NCBI GenBank assembly: GCA_025603075.1
Contig: MU626289.1
Location: 62,001 to 126,000, forward strand
Direction: 5' to 3'
Length of the DNA: 64,000 nucleotides
DNA from: Neoconidiobolus thromboides FSU 785
Lineage: Eukaryota; Entomophthoromycota; Entomophthoromycetes; Entomophthorales; Neoconidiobolaceae
Of this stretch, positions 52,847-64,000 are shown in pieces (position 1 is the stretch's first letter; every line of letters begins with the position of its first letter). The position numbers and the translations under genes were made by a program. The notes below the pieces were generated by a model. That model was not told where the DNA came from, made no database searches, and saw only the letters and a list, made by a program, of their open reading frames with translations.

Positions 52847-53538
52847 TGTTTACAATTTTAATGAACTTTTTATGTAAAGACTTTTATATTTATACACTGT
52901 TTTTATAATGGATGAATCCTCTTATTCCTCTCGATATTCCTTTTCCCTTAATTATCTCCCCTTTTTCTCCCTTTATTTGTTTCGCATTAATTATTAGCTT
53001 TAACAAATTTGAGTTATTTTTTTAAAACATGATTGATGAAATCATAGTCATTTTTAAAGCTAGAAGTTCAAACATTTGTAATATTACATTGCTGTATTAT
53101 AATTATTTTTTAATGTAAAATTTTGACCTAAGTTTTAGAAAATGGGCAAGTTTATACTTAAAGTTCAATTCTATGGTTTTAATTTTTAAATTTTTCAAAT
53201 ATTTTTTCGGTACCCTAAACCTTTAAAACTGATCCCTCTAATTCATATTGCAAAATTTAGCGTATAAATTAAGCTTAATGCTGAAAGGGGACCTCATCGA
53301 TATTTTTATTTGCTTTTTTATCTCCAACTCGCTTGAAATGTAAAAGAGTATTTTAGTCAATTTCTTGATCAAAAAATTTATTTATTTATTCACTTTCATA
53401 CTATTTATACTTTTATATTTACGTGAAATAGAAGTCAGAAAAAAATGAACCTTGGGTTTAATTTGCTTTACCAATTTTTAATCCCATTGGCTACCAAAAA
53501 AACGTAAGAAATAGTGACTAAATCAAAACTTTAAAGTT
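52847..53538. promoter_or_regulatory. Shared upstream interval of divergent genes
   Basis: About 690 bp between the secreted-protein gene (minus) and the aminotransferase gene (plus). It should hold both promoters. No repeat element or named binding site was seen. Confidence 0.4.
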
Positions 53539-54692
53539 ATGTTAAAAAGCTCGAATTTAACTAAAGTCTATTCAACAATGACTACTAAGAATCTGATAAT
53601 AAATTATGTCAATTATCAGAGCAATAAATTAGTACTAAAAGAAAGCACCCTAACACCAAACGAGTTTTATAAAGTAGAGCCAAATGGTGTATATACTGGA
53701 TGCAGAACTGTGAATCATAAAAAAGTATTAGAATATGAAGCACATTGCAGTAGGTTAACTCAAGGATTTAGTAAAAAAGGGAATGAAATAGATAAGGAAG
53801 AATTAAAGTCAAAACTTAATCATTTAACTAAAGTTGGATTACTATCTTATTATAACTATTTAAATACTGGTTTGCCAGAATTAGTAGAGGATAATAGAGG
53901 TGGTCTAGACAGCCTCTTTCCACAGTTTGAAGCTAAATTATCTTATTTAATTTACTCAAATGAAGATTCAGCTTACTTAAAACTTCACTTATCTTCGCTT
54001 AATGTACCTACTGAATCTAGTTGTAAAGTAATAGTATTTTATTTATTTATTGTACAAATTAAAAAATTTGTAGGTAGAATTAATTAACTTAAAACGTAAT
54101 AATCCAACAATTAAGGATACTATATGGGTGGGGTAAGTAAGTGTTCACTATTTTTAAAAAAGATGCTTATGAGTTATTTAGACAAAGAGATCATGCTGAA
54201 AAAAGCAAAAGCAAAGATAGCAATGAAGTACTGTTAGTAGAATCAAATGGAGAAGTATTAGAAGGCTTGTCTTCTAATTTCTTTGTTTTAAAAGAAGAAA
54301 ATGGTCAATTTAAATTATTAACCGCTCCTTATAATAGAGTATTAAAGGGGACGATTCAAAGTATAGTCATTGATTTGGCTAAACAAATGAACATTGAAAC
54401 AGAGTTTGTAGCTCCAAGCTTAAATGAACTTTGCAGTCAAAGTTACTCAGCTGCTTTTATTACAAGTAATTTATGTTGACTTTTTTGTTTATTACTTATT
54501 CTTTTTTTTAATGAAGGTACTTCCCGATTATTGTTACCAATCCGTACTATTAAATTTAGAGAGGATAGCTTGACGGAATATCGAGCTAAATTTGATACTG
54601 AAATCAAATTAAATCCAGAACATTCAATTATAATTAAGTTACGTAATAGTCTTTTGGAGAAAATCGATTTGAATTCTACTTCAATCATTTGA
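53539..54692 (+). CDS. Class IV PLP-dependent aminotransferase/lyase family protein
   Basis: Four exons (53539-54027, 54074-54132, 54182-54465, 54517-54692) join in phase to 335 residues. The fold-type IV pattern is visible: NGVYTGCRTVNHKKVLEYEA with H at the start of the barrel, the probable PLP-binding Lys in NPTIKDTIWVGQRDHAE (K177, within the 59-nt exon 2), and GEVLEGLSSNFFV, which binds the cofactor phosphate region. Closest in form to plant/fungal aminodeoxychorismate-lyase- or D-amino-acid-aminotransferase-like proteins rather than classic branched-chain enzymes. The first 13 residues plus an internal MTTKN give two possible starts; the longer one resembles a mitochondrial presequence. 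Tail-to-tail with MTHFR, 63 bp apart. Confidence 0.85.
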
Positions 54693-54755
54693 ATAAATTA
54701 TATTTATATGACATAATATAATATATATTATATACAACCTTTATTAATTTAAAAT

Positions 54756-56745
54756 TCAATTTAAAGCTTTAATAATGTTATCAAAAAAAGCGTCTGATTT
54801 TACTTTAAAATCCGGTTGTACAATATTTAATAAGAAATAATTATCTTTTAAATCATTGATCAAGTTGAAGGATTCCCTATTACTTTTTTGGAATAAATTA
54901 CTCCACTCATTGCTAATTTGAAATACTTCTTTTGCCCATGCTTTGAATGAAGATACTTCAATTAAAGTTGCTTGTGCTATCTCCCCATGTGGAAATACCC
55001 CCCATGTTACGGTGTTAGCTTCATATTCTTCACCATCTTTATTCTTATTACTTAAGAAATGGCCCTAATTAAAGAGTTAATTATAAACTATATGTTGTAT
55101 TAAAACCTACTTCGGAATCAATCGCCATATAAGTGATATTTGGATCTAGAGCTATCATTTTAGCTAAAAAGGCGTTGATCTTTGCTTTGGATATTAAGAC
55201 TTCAATAAATGCCTACAGATATATAATATAAACAAAAGTACTGAAATAAATCCCAAAATATAAAATTACCTTTTGAAAGATAAAGCCATTTTTGGGTCCC
55301 CAGCCATAGATAGGATGATTTGATTTAATACCATCTAGGGAAGGTTGAGAAGCCAAAGTGAAGGAAAGATTTTGATTGATTTTAATCAAATGATTTTTAA
55401 TTAATTCAGATTCTGGGTCCAAATCTCCAGTTTCACACCATGGTAATTCACTTAACTTGCCATTTAAAAAGGCAATAAACAATGCGCTTATCTCTTCTTT
55501 ACTTTTTGGGTGCCCCCATAATTCAAGTGCTTTACCTGGACTTATTTTTAATCCATTTCTATATCCTTCTAAATTACCATATGCTATATTGTTTGTTATT
55601 TATGTTATTTATATTGCTTTAATATATCATTTACCTGGAGATGAAGCATCTCCGAATCTACCATTTGGAAAGTTATCCCACCCTTCAATCGTGTTTAATA
55701 AAGTTTGATTTTCAATAGTAAAATTATTGTTATTATCCTTGATCCATTTCAATCTATTTAGTACTTCATGAACTGATTTTTCTAAGTTCATTGTAAAGAA
55801 ATGAATACAATGAATTTGATTATTATTACTGTCACTGTTATTGTTTAATATATTTTTGATTAATTTAATTGCTAAGTTAATTCCATATTCCTTAATTAGT
55901 AAATCATCATGTTTAATTTCTTCTAACTCAACTAATATCTCTTTTGGTATTTTAATTCCAGTTAAATTTATTAATCTCCTAAATGAAATATAACTTTGTA
56001 TTACTAATATACTAGGTATAATATCAATCCTAAGTCCATTTTTTTCGATTTCATTATACCAATTATCATACTCCTCGTTAGAAAGAAAAAACTGAGTCAA
56101 AACAAAATCGGCTCCTGATTCAACCTTTTGTTTTAAATACTTGATATCTTCTTCCAACCCTTGACTTTCTGGGTGTGAAGACGGATAACCTAAATAATTA
56201 CTTTAATCGCCTATATTTTAGATATTCTATTTTTATTACCTGTTACTCCAACATTAAACTGATTCTTAAACTCACTTTTAATCAGCTTGATTAAATCAAT
56301 AACTGTTTCAAGTCTGTCTTCCTTATCCTCATCATTCAAAAATAAGCTTTCGTTGCTGGAGTCACCTCTTAATGCTAATATGTTTTCGATGCCGAGTTCT
56401 TTTGCTTTTTGTAAATAACCTAACACTTCTTTTTTACTTGTATTCGTAGCTGTAATATGTAACAATACATCTAAACCCAAGTCATTTTGTATCGTATTTG
56501 CCAACTCAAGACTCTTATCATTAGTGCTTCCTCCTGCTCCCCATGTTACACTATTAAATATTGGACCTAATTCTTGTAATCTTGCTATTCTTAAATCTAA
56601 GTTTTTTTTACCCTGTTTTTTAGTTTTAATAAAATCAATGATAAATTAATGGTACTACCTCTGACGTTTTTGGAGGAAAAAATTCAAATGAAAATGAAGG
56701 TTTTTTACTGTTCTTATTGTATTTTAATAAATCGACAATTTTCAT
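54756..56745 (-). CDS. MTHFR: Methylenetetrahydrofolate reductase
   Basis: Reduces 5,10-methylene-THF to 5-methyl-THF for methionine synthesis, in the cytosol. Six exons (56659-56745, 56240-56612, 55635-56189, 55270-55583, 55111-55212, 54756-55064) join in phase to 579 residues (yeast Met13 is 600). The catalytic TIM barrel fills about residues 1-300: FSFEFFPPKT, VTWGAGGSTNDKS, ILALRGDS, GYPSSHPES and GADFVLTQFF. A linker is followed by the eukaryotic C-terminal regulatory domain (NGLKISPGKALELWGHP, YGWGPKNGFIFQK, TVTWGVFPHGEIAQ), so the protein is complete. Orthology to Met12 or Met13 was not resolved. The linker has an Asn/Ser-rich run. Converges on the aminotransferase gene. Confidence 0.96.
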
Positions 56746-58648
56746 CCTTGGTAGTCTGTTAAGAATAGTATTTTGAATATTACTTTTTTTTTAATTTACT
56801 ATTAATTTAATTTTTAACCAATTTAAATTTTGATCAAATAGCTTCTTCTTTACTCCTTTAGTTATGATATCATTGGTGAGTTTCTCTTTTATTCTTCTTA
56901 ATAAATTTAGGTGAGAAAATTTTTATTTTTTTCAACACTTTAAATTTTAAGATCACCACTGGTTTTAGAAGTTGGCTATTATTTTTAATTAAACTATCAT
57001 TTTTCAAAAGTGTAAAGCTTTTAGCAATAATGATAAAAGGAAGCTCTATGTAAAAGTCTTGCCATTTGGATCATTTTCAGGTTAAAATATTATGAGAAAA
57101 ACCTTTTTGTATTGATTGACATTTAAAATAAACAAACAAACTCCATGTTATAAAACGTTGCTCAATTTTTGTGCCTAATATAAATAAAGAATTAGCTTTA
57201 TTTGGCAAATACTATTCTAGTTTATTGTATTTTTATGTTGTGTAATATGTTAAAATCTCAATTTATTACTTTATAAATATACTGCATGTTTATTTTTAGA
57301 TTTTGTTTGAGTATTTTTTATTAATATAATAAACTGTTCAATAGTTTTAAAAATAGAGTCTACTTTTATTAAGCCTAAATTACATAAAATCAAAAAGGCT
57401 TTTGAGTAAAAATAAACCTTATATTGTTGAAAATTGTTACTAAATTCTCCTACCTCAAGAAATCTTTAAGCATCTAAAGCATAGAAAGTGTAAGATTCTA
57501 AATAGATAATTGCTAAGCCCTCATAGATTTACGGATACTATCTTTTTCACTAGATAAGAGTAGCTTAAATTGTTTTAAATAGGGGTTCAAACTAAAGTCT
57601 CTAGCCAAGAGGCTGGTAACAGAAATATTACTTTTAGAGGTAAACTATTATTTTATCCTAACTCATTTTTGTAGTTTATAAAAGTAAAATAATTTTTTTG
57701 AAAAATAGGGATAACCAGATTGATTTTTAATTTATTTTTTTGTATTAAAACAGTTTCATTTCAAATAGAAACATCAAATAAATCAAATTTAATACCCTCC
57801 ATTTCTTCTTGAATTTAGCTTAAAATCCAAAACTTTTGTTTATCAACTTTGTAAAAATTGTCTTGTGTGAAAATATCTATTTGATATTCTTCACTATTAT
57901 TCTATTCACTAAGTTGTTCTAAATGCAAACCAGTATTCTTTACAATTAAATCGTAGCTTGAATTTTATGTTAAAATGACAAATTTATATATCATATAATA
58001 AATAACCACATATAATGAAGTTTTTGCTTATATATTTTATACAATAAGCAAATAATATAACCAGACATAGAATTTCATACTAAGACAACAGCTTGTCAAT
58101 ATTTTAAATTACTACTTTAAGTAAACTGTAACAAACCTTAGTATACGGAAATTAACAAAAAAGATCAACTAAATCTAGATTAAAATAAAGTTAACTTAAT
58201 CTAAGCATTTATGCCATAATCTCTTAGATCAATAATAAAAAAGAGCCTTTAATAAACGATTTAAATAAAGTAATTAGCAGTTAATAAATGATAATAAATT
58301 AAAATCAACGCCATTATATTTGTTATAACTTTATTGATGATTGATAAGCTTACTCAATTTAATTGGTAGATTGTTATCTAAATTACTTTGATGCTCAGTT
58401 TTTCAATAAATTTTAAGACATATCAACTAAGCAACTTTAATATCTAAAATATTACAGACTTATGAATTTGAAAGAAAAATTATATTATACTTATTTATTA
58501 AAAAGATAATAAAGAGAAGAAATATAATAACAACCGGCACTAAAGATAGTTATTGAAAAAAGGTAAAAGAAAAACAACAACTAATAATACAATGAGATTT
58601 GAATTAGAAACAACCAAGAGTTAGTAGAACGAACACACATCAAACAAA
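56746..58648. other. Gene-free interval
   Basis: About 1.9 kb, AT-rich, with no assembled exon, no member of the miniature-element family and no structured RNA recognised. Confidence 0.6.
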
Positions 58649-59140
58649 TTAATTCAATTCCCCAATGATATACAAACCTTCTGAATTCTCCGTCATGAAG
58701 CTACAAATGTCTTCTTTAGTAATCCAAATTTCATAATCAATTAATGTGAGAAATTCGAATTCCATATTATTTATGTCTCTTATTGAATATATCTTAGAGG
58801 CCTTAGATACTGCTCTGTTATTATATGGCTCAGTTGTGTATTTACAAGCAAGTAATAGAGAAGCTGTGAAAATTCGATGAATTGTATCCGAAGTTCCTTT
58901 AGCATCACTTGGTAATCTGTTTTTTAAACGTTCACAATAAATTAAACAAATGACTGCTGTAAGTTTTTTAATTTGAATCTCAGCTAACAACGTATCGATG
59001 TATAGCATAAATTCAGGTACTCTTGTACGATTTATCATATCTTTGATTGGGACATAAATCGCACCGTTTACAAGTTCAGCTACATATGAGTTGTAGTTTG
59101 GAAATGGTTGATAGATTGGTTGTTCATATAAGTATACCAT
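58649..59140 (-). CDS. Second PHO80-type cyclin
   Basis: A single exon of 163 residues. The cyclin box covers almost the whole protein: VPEFMLYIDTLLAEIQIKKL, AVICLIYCERLKNRLP, TIHRIFTASLLLACKYTTEP with its conserved Arg and Lys, NNRAVSKASKIYSI and NMEFEFLTLIDYEIWI. The YCERL and KYTTEPYNNRA patterns are those of Pho80/Pcl cyclins, which bind Pho85-type kinases. It is shorter than the cyclin at 43702 and ends soon after the box, so it is a minimal Pho80-like form. Two CCAAT boxes lie upstream (59489-59537). The reading frame is intact. Confidence 0.82.
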   Translation of the reverse strand: MVYLYEQPIYQPFPNYNSYVAELVNGAIYVPIKDMINRTRVPEFMLYIDTLLAEIQIKKLTAVICLIYCERLKNRLPSDAKGTSDTIHRIFTASLLLACKYTTEPYNNRAVSKASKIYSIRDINNMEFEFLTLIDYEIWITKEDICSFMTENSEGLYIIGELN

Positions 59141-59488
59141 TGTTAAATGTAATATGAATCAAAAAATAAATAATGAATTGAAGTTGGAAATAATAGTTAA
59201 AAAATCAGAATGAAATAAAATAAATTGAATAAATTTGATCTTGATTCTGTTTTCCTTATATACCTTTTTTTCCTGTGTAGTACATATTCCTCACATGAAA
59301 GATAAAGGTTTTAACAGCTTAAAATTCAGTGTAATCCAATTAGAATTTAGGCCTTATTAAAAAGACTATTTTTATCAATTTGTACCCAAAAATGGGAGTT
59401 GAATCATGAATTAACAGCATAAAATTGGGAAATTTTATTAATTTAGTTTGGGGGCTTATTACGTGGGGTGGATAAAATAAATTAAGAT

Positions 59489-59537
59489 TGATTGGCTAAT
59501 AAAAGTGGTTTAATTGTTTATACTCAACCGTGATTGG
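59489..59537 (-). promoter_or_regulatory. Two CCAAT boxes upstream of the second cyclin
   Basis: Two copies of TGATTGG on the plus strand (59489-59495 and 59531-59537) read as CCAATCA in the direction of the cyclin gene, 350-400 bp before its start. Confidence 0.5.
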
Positions 59538-61188
59538 TCTTATTCTCAGGTTGACAGATTTTTTTGATTTTACCTCTATTCATTAACACAATAGTTGTTT
59601 TGGTGTTTTATTAAAATAAGTAAATATTATTTGGAATTAAATAAAATATTTTATTTGATTATTTTGATTAACTAAAAAGATTAAAAAGGAGGGGGTTTGA
59701 TTCTTCATTTAAATTTCTACTATAAAAAACTAAATTTCTAAATCACAATAGTAATGATTGCGCATAATAGCTACAGATTAAAATTGAATTAAAAGGCAAT
59801 AAAGATAATAATCACGGTTATTAACCAGGTCACACTTAATATTTATGTTATAAATTACATTTAACAATTACCCATCTTATTCTTTTATCAGCATCATGAG
59901 TTTACAATTCAAGCTTCATTTATGAGTTTCATATTGTTTCCATCAGTTTGTAAAAAATATCTTATTTATACAAAGCAAATCATAAGATTATGATTGTAGT
60001 GCAAGTTTTAAGATAAATTAAATAAATTATAAAATAAGTTATAAAAAAAACACTATTATGAAGAATTATATAATCTATTAAATAAAATGATTAATCCTAC
60101 ATTCATTCTTATAGTAATATTCGTTATTTATTATAAAAAAAGCTACTTTAATTTTAGTTTAAATAAACTTTTGAAATGTTTTAATCTCAACTATTTAAAT
60201 AGTGTTAGTTTGATGAATTTTATATTATGAATTATTGTTATGTGTATATTAAATTATAATTTGTGCTTTGAATAAAGTTATTTAAATCTCTCTTATTTTT
60301 GTTTTATTATTTTTACTTCCTATTATTATTTTCAATTAATGAAGATTGCTTATTAATATATTGACATTGATTTGTGAAGTGCTTTTACTTTTATTTAAAT
60401 AAAAGTATATATTATTTATATAGAAACAATTCTTTTATAGTAATGATTATTATCAATGTAATATAATCTTGATGCAGTAATTATTTATCATATTATTATA
60501 TTTTATAGATTGTCATGAGATAATATAATAACTGGCTCAATCATTAAAGCGAGGTAATGGTTTTTAAAATTTAGAGCTTGACTTACTTTATGTAGAAGAG
60601 TCCATTATTTATTTTATTACTTATTTAATAAATAATAGTCAAATTAAACTTTATATCAAAAAAGTGTAATTTATAATCAATTAATAGTTACTTTGCCCAT
60701 TTCAATTATTAAGCTTATTTTAAACTGTATTGGTCTCTACTCCTCATAAAAGGCCTCTTTTACTCGTTGAAATCTAATTAATTTTTTTATCAGACCACAT
60801 ATTAAAGAAGTGGGAAATACTTAATTTCCTGCTATATTCTTTAATTATCTAAAGTCATGTAGAAATTAGTGACCCTTCCAATAACTTTCCTTTTTTTATT
60901 TTACCTCTCTAAATAAAGTCAAATAAAGGGTTATAATTTTTGGATCTGATGCCTTTAATATGGGCAAATAATAGCTGAGTTTAAAAATTAAACAAATATA
61001 ACTTTCAATAACAGCAACTTAAATACTGACAGGAAAAACTGCCTACAAAATAAAAATTAATAATTTATATTTAATTTTACTCTCTTTCATTTTACGATTT
61101 ATGTTAATAAATAAATAAATAATCTAAATTTAGGTATTAGCTTTTATTAAATAATTGTGATATTGAAGCTAATATTTCAAAATAAAGT

Positions 61189-61290
61189 ATGGGAATGTCT
61201 TTTTTGACTTCATTATTTTTTCCATTTTTTAAGTGCTATTTAAGTGGAAAATTTGTTAGTAAGATTCTTAAATACAAAACACATCCCCAT
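61189..61290 (+). mobile_element. Miniature inverted-repeat element
   Basis: 102 bp, ends ATGGGAATG / CATCCCCAT, flanked by GT and AT (TA next to both ends). Internal GACTTCATTATTTTTTCCAT and TTTTAAGTGCTATTTAAGTG match the copy at 28957 closely. Confidence 0.88.
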
Positions 61291-61398
61291 ATATAGAATA
61301 TAATGCTAACTTAATTTAATAATAGAACTAACTTCTCAAGAGTTAAAAATAAGTCATATAACTAAAAATAACGTCAATATCAAATTAAATTAAATTCG

Positions 61399-61554
61399 CT
61401 ATAGATTAATAGAGATCTTAGGTAGCTACTTCTAAAAGTTGATTTATTTAGTAAAATACGAAAATGGATTTAATTAATCTAGTAAAAATTTCGTCGTATT
61501 TTACTAAATAAATCAACTTTTAGGAGTAACTACCAGAGACCTCTACTAGTGTAG
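61399..61554. mobile_element. Fold-back element with about 60-bp inverted arms
   Basis: Left arm 61399-61461 and right arm 61494-61554 are reverse complements. A perfect 30-bp block lies next to the loop and includes AAAGTTGATTTATTTAGTAA; the outer half is diverged but alignable. The loop is about 32 bp. No coding capacity. Its termini differ from both the ATGGGGATG family and the element at 29257. Confidence 0.8.
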
Positions 61555-62679
61555 CAATAGTGATAAAATGAGTTTAGATAAAAGCGTGAAGAATAAGATA
61601 TAGAAGCCTTATAATAGCTACAAAACAGAAAAACATAATTAATAGTGTTATTTACTGTTTAATCTAAGACTCTGCCTTTCATTTTGTCTTTATATCTGAG
61701 TTTTTACTTTAGATATTTTTAATTAATATAGAATTAAAAGATACTTTTAAAAAGATAATCTAAACTTCTTTATTCTAATTTATTATACTGAGCTTCAGTT
61801 ATTCGATAATCTAAATAACACTTATTTTAAATTTAAGGTGGCTTACAGTTCCATTAGTTGTTTTAAAAATATTCGTTAATAAACTGACTTGGGAGCTTAT
61901 CCATTTCAAGAACATAAAAAGCAATGACTTAAGAATCTATTTAATAAATTGATGACATCGATTAAAATCTATGTGTAGCTACAGGTCTTTTATAAAATCT
62001 CAGAATTATAAATAAGACTAAAAACTAGTATTGACCCTGTAATAAATAAAAGCTGATTTAAAATGGTACTAATAAAACTTGATTCTAAAGGTCAGTTTAA
62101 TGAATGAGACAATAGTTATACCTATTTTTTAAATAGCATGTACAATCTTCGGTAAATTTTAAATAAAATAGAATTCTTCCATTAATTCAACTAATTGATA
62201 ATCTTTTTAAAGGCGGTTTTGTTACAAGTTAAAATAATGAAAAGTAAAAACAAAGTGAGATCAAACTTTCCTACTTTTATTCTAAACATAAAGTTATTTA
62301 AAATAAAAATAAAGAGAATAAACAATTAAAACAGGCCAAAATAAATATCTAAGTCAACTTTTTAATTCAATAGCTCACTTATAGAAAACAAAATAAAAGT
62401 TGATTGAGGTTGTCAACTTTTTAACAAATTATTTAACTATTCTTTATATATAAGGTATACTATTGACTGTCAAATCAATCAATTAAAATCGATAAAAAAG
62501 TGGATTCCTGATAAAATAAGTTGCAAATAAAAAAAGGTAAAAAAATGGACGGGATTGATTGAATAATTTTTCGTGGGATTTTATTATTTCTTTAGCAGAT
62601 TTTACTAAAAAACAAGATAGTTTTAAACTAGTAATTAAAGTAGAATAAATTAAATTTTATTTGATGGATAAAAAGAAAA

Positions 62680-63798
62680 TTAGGCCCAAATCCCGATGAT
62701 GGCCATCGAGGCAACTCCGAGGTAAAGAGCAATGAAACACAAAATTTTAGCAACTTTGGATTTTAAAACAAATTCCGATTTGGTAGAAATTTCTCTTGCA
62801 ATCAATTCTACCAAAGCGGTGTAAATTAAAATACCAGCAGAAATCGCATCGAATACACCTTGAATAACTAAAGCAGTTGGCGAAGTATCGGAATAAGAGG
62901 TATGAATTAAGATTCCAATAGCAACTCCAATAGATGCAGTTATTGAGAAAGACAACACCATAAATATAGGCTTCAAGACAGTATTAAAATTTAAATCGGA
63001 GATACGAGCACCTAAGCCAATTCCTTCAAAAAATTGATGGAATACAATAGCTACTAATAAAGTAACCCATTGTGTCCCAGAAGTTACACCTAAAGAGATA
63101 CCAATAAAGATAGAGTGGGATAATATTCCTAATTCTAATATGTAAGTGGTTATTCTTGTTTCAAGCGAATCACTGCAATGCATTGCACAGCCGTGCTCCT
63201 CTTCGCCTATTAAGTCACTCCCCTTTACTACTTCTTCAATTTTATCTCTATTAAAATGAGCTAATAGTAAATACTCTAAAAGGTGAAGGACCAAGGCAGC
63301 AATCATTGCAATTAAAGTAGGGAAAGCACTATAAGTTTTAAATATTTTTGGGGCACACTCATGGGATAAATTATAAACGGAGGACATTAGCATGTGAATA
63401 AACCCAGTTGACAAAATTACTCCAGACCCAAAATGACGCCCAATATCAATGATTATGGTTGGTATTTTGATAAAACTTTGGCGTTTACTAATTGCTGTCA
63501 TAGAGCACCCAACGAAACTCGCTACTGCTAATACTACTGCACCAATGATGTGTAAACCAAGGTCATACTCTCTCAGTACAGTTATTTCACCACATACGCT
63601 TTCATGTTCATGCTCATGTTCATGTTCATGTTCATCCTCAGCATGACTATGGTCCCCGTGTCTACGCTTTATATTAACAACATGGTTTCGTGGTATTTCA
63701 ATTGAACCACTCTCTCCTAAGCTGGACGATAATTGATTTAAAGATTCAGATAAAGCCAAGACACCAAATAAAGTGAGAATAAAGATGAAAAATTTCAT
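62680..63798 (-). CDS. ZIP-family zinc/iron transporter (Zrt1/Zrt2-like)
   Basis: Imports Zn2+ (possibly Fe2+) into the cytosol across the plasma membrane or from an internal store. A single exon of 372 residues. An N-terminal signal-like segment (1-18) is followed by an extracytoplasmic region ending in a His-Glu alternation (about 55-66, after HGDHSHAEDE), a likely metal-gathering segment. Eight membrane helices are expected. Signature helix 4 has HSIFIGISLG (H228) and helix 5 has HQFFEGIGLG (H254, E258), the binuclear metal site. The loop between helices 3 and 4 is short, with GCAMHC as a possible metal ligand. The His-Glu run is encoded by a hexanucleotide repeat and may vary in length between strains. 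No damage. Confidence 0.93.
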   Translation of the reverse strand: MKFFIFILTLFGVLALSESLNQLSSSLGESGSIEIPRNHVVNIKRRHGDHSHAEDEHEHEHEHEHESVCGEITVLREYDLGLHIIGAVVLAVASFVGCSMTAISKRQSFIKIPTIIIDIGRHFGSGVILSTGFIHMLMSSVYNLSHECAPKIFKTYSAFPTLIAMIAALVLHLLEYLLLAHFNRDKIEEVVKGSDLIGEEEHGCAMHCSDSLETRITTYILELGILSHSIFIGISLGVTSGTQWVTLLVAIVFHQFFEGIGLGARISDLNFNTVLKPIFMVLSFSITASIGVAIGILIHTSYSDTSPTALVIQGVFDAISAGILIYTALVELIAREISTKSEFVLKSKVAKILCFIALYLGVASMAIIGIWA

Positions 63799-64000
63799 AT
63801 CGAAATAATTATAAAAAGAAAAACTTTTGAAATTGATGGGTTGTAATTTCTCTCCTTTTATACCATTTTTTAAATTTAATTGATTATTAATTTATTCTTA
63901 GAAGCTAATTTTATTCTATAGATAAATGTGACCATAGATTTTATTATTTTAAGAAATTGTCAATACTTTGTGCTAAGGCTAGAATTTTCTTAGTAATCAG
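63799..64000. promoter_or_regulatory. Upstream region of the ZIP transporter gene
   Basis: 200 bp to the window end. AT-rich, no recognised site. Confidence 0.3.

Larger units (their letters stand above)
59141..62679. other. Gene-free interval
   Basis: About 3.5 kb. Contains the upstream region of the second cyclin, one miniature element and one fold-back element, listed separately. No gene on either strand. Confidence 0.6.

Overview
The window is nuclear DNA of a fungus with a very AT-rich genome and small spliceosomal introns (GT-AG, mostly 44-110 nt). The fungal character rests on a class IV-type chitin synthase, two PHO80-type cyclins, Utp6, Prp6 and Smc5 orthologues, and a GPI-anchor-like secreted protein. 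The chitin synthase and the low GC suggest an early-diverging (zygomycete-grade) fungus, but the sequence alone does not fix the genus. Most genes had to be assembled from many short exons. Every multi-exon gene below was checked by hand for phase at each junction, except where stated.

Layout: 1-4.6 kb is gene-free and repeat-bearing. 4.6-13.8 kb holds a SEL1L/Hrd3-like ERAD receptor, a small coiled-coil protein, a complete 19-exon SMC5 and a GPI-type secreted protein. 16.1-28.2 kb holds a chitin synthase, a divergent pair (helical probable organelle protein / NT5DC-type HAD nucleotidase), two small proteins of unknown function and UTP6. 28.2-43 kb is gene-poor, with miniature transposons, fold-back elements, decayed repeats, two short paralogous proteins resembling part of a fungal transcription-factor regulatory domain, and a membrane protein. 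43-59.2 kb is gene-dense: a PHO80-type cyclin with a long leader, PRP6, CCDC25/JLP2, a RING protein, a WW-FF protein, a small Cys-rich secreted protein, a class IV aminotransferase convergent with methylenetetrahydrofolate reductase, and a second PHO80-type cyclin. 59.2-62.6 kb is gene-free. A ZIP zinc transporter ends the window.

Functional themes are housekeeping: DNA repair (SMC5), ER quality control (SEL1L), pre-mRNA splicing (PRP6, WW-FF protein), ribosome biogenesis (UTP6), one-carbon metabolism (MTHFR), cell wall (chitin synthase) and Pho85-type cyclin signalling.

The most distinctive content is outside genes. A family of about 100-bp miniature inverted-repeat elements has 14 recognisable copies, one nested in another and one inside a decayed coding repeat. 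Two further fold-back elements are present. The PHO80-type cyclin at 43.7 kb is preceded by about 900 nt that contain a single ATG, set in a perfect Kozak context and opening a 6-codon upstream ORF. No tRNA, rRNA, CRISPR or prokaryotic-type operon was seen.
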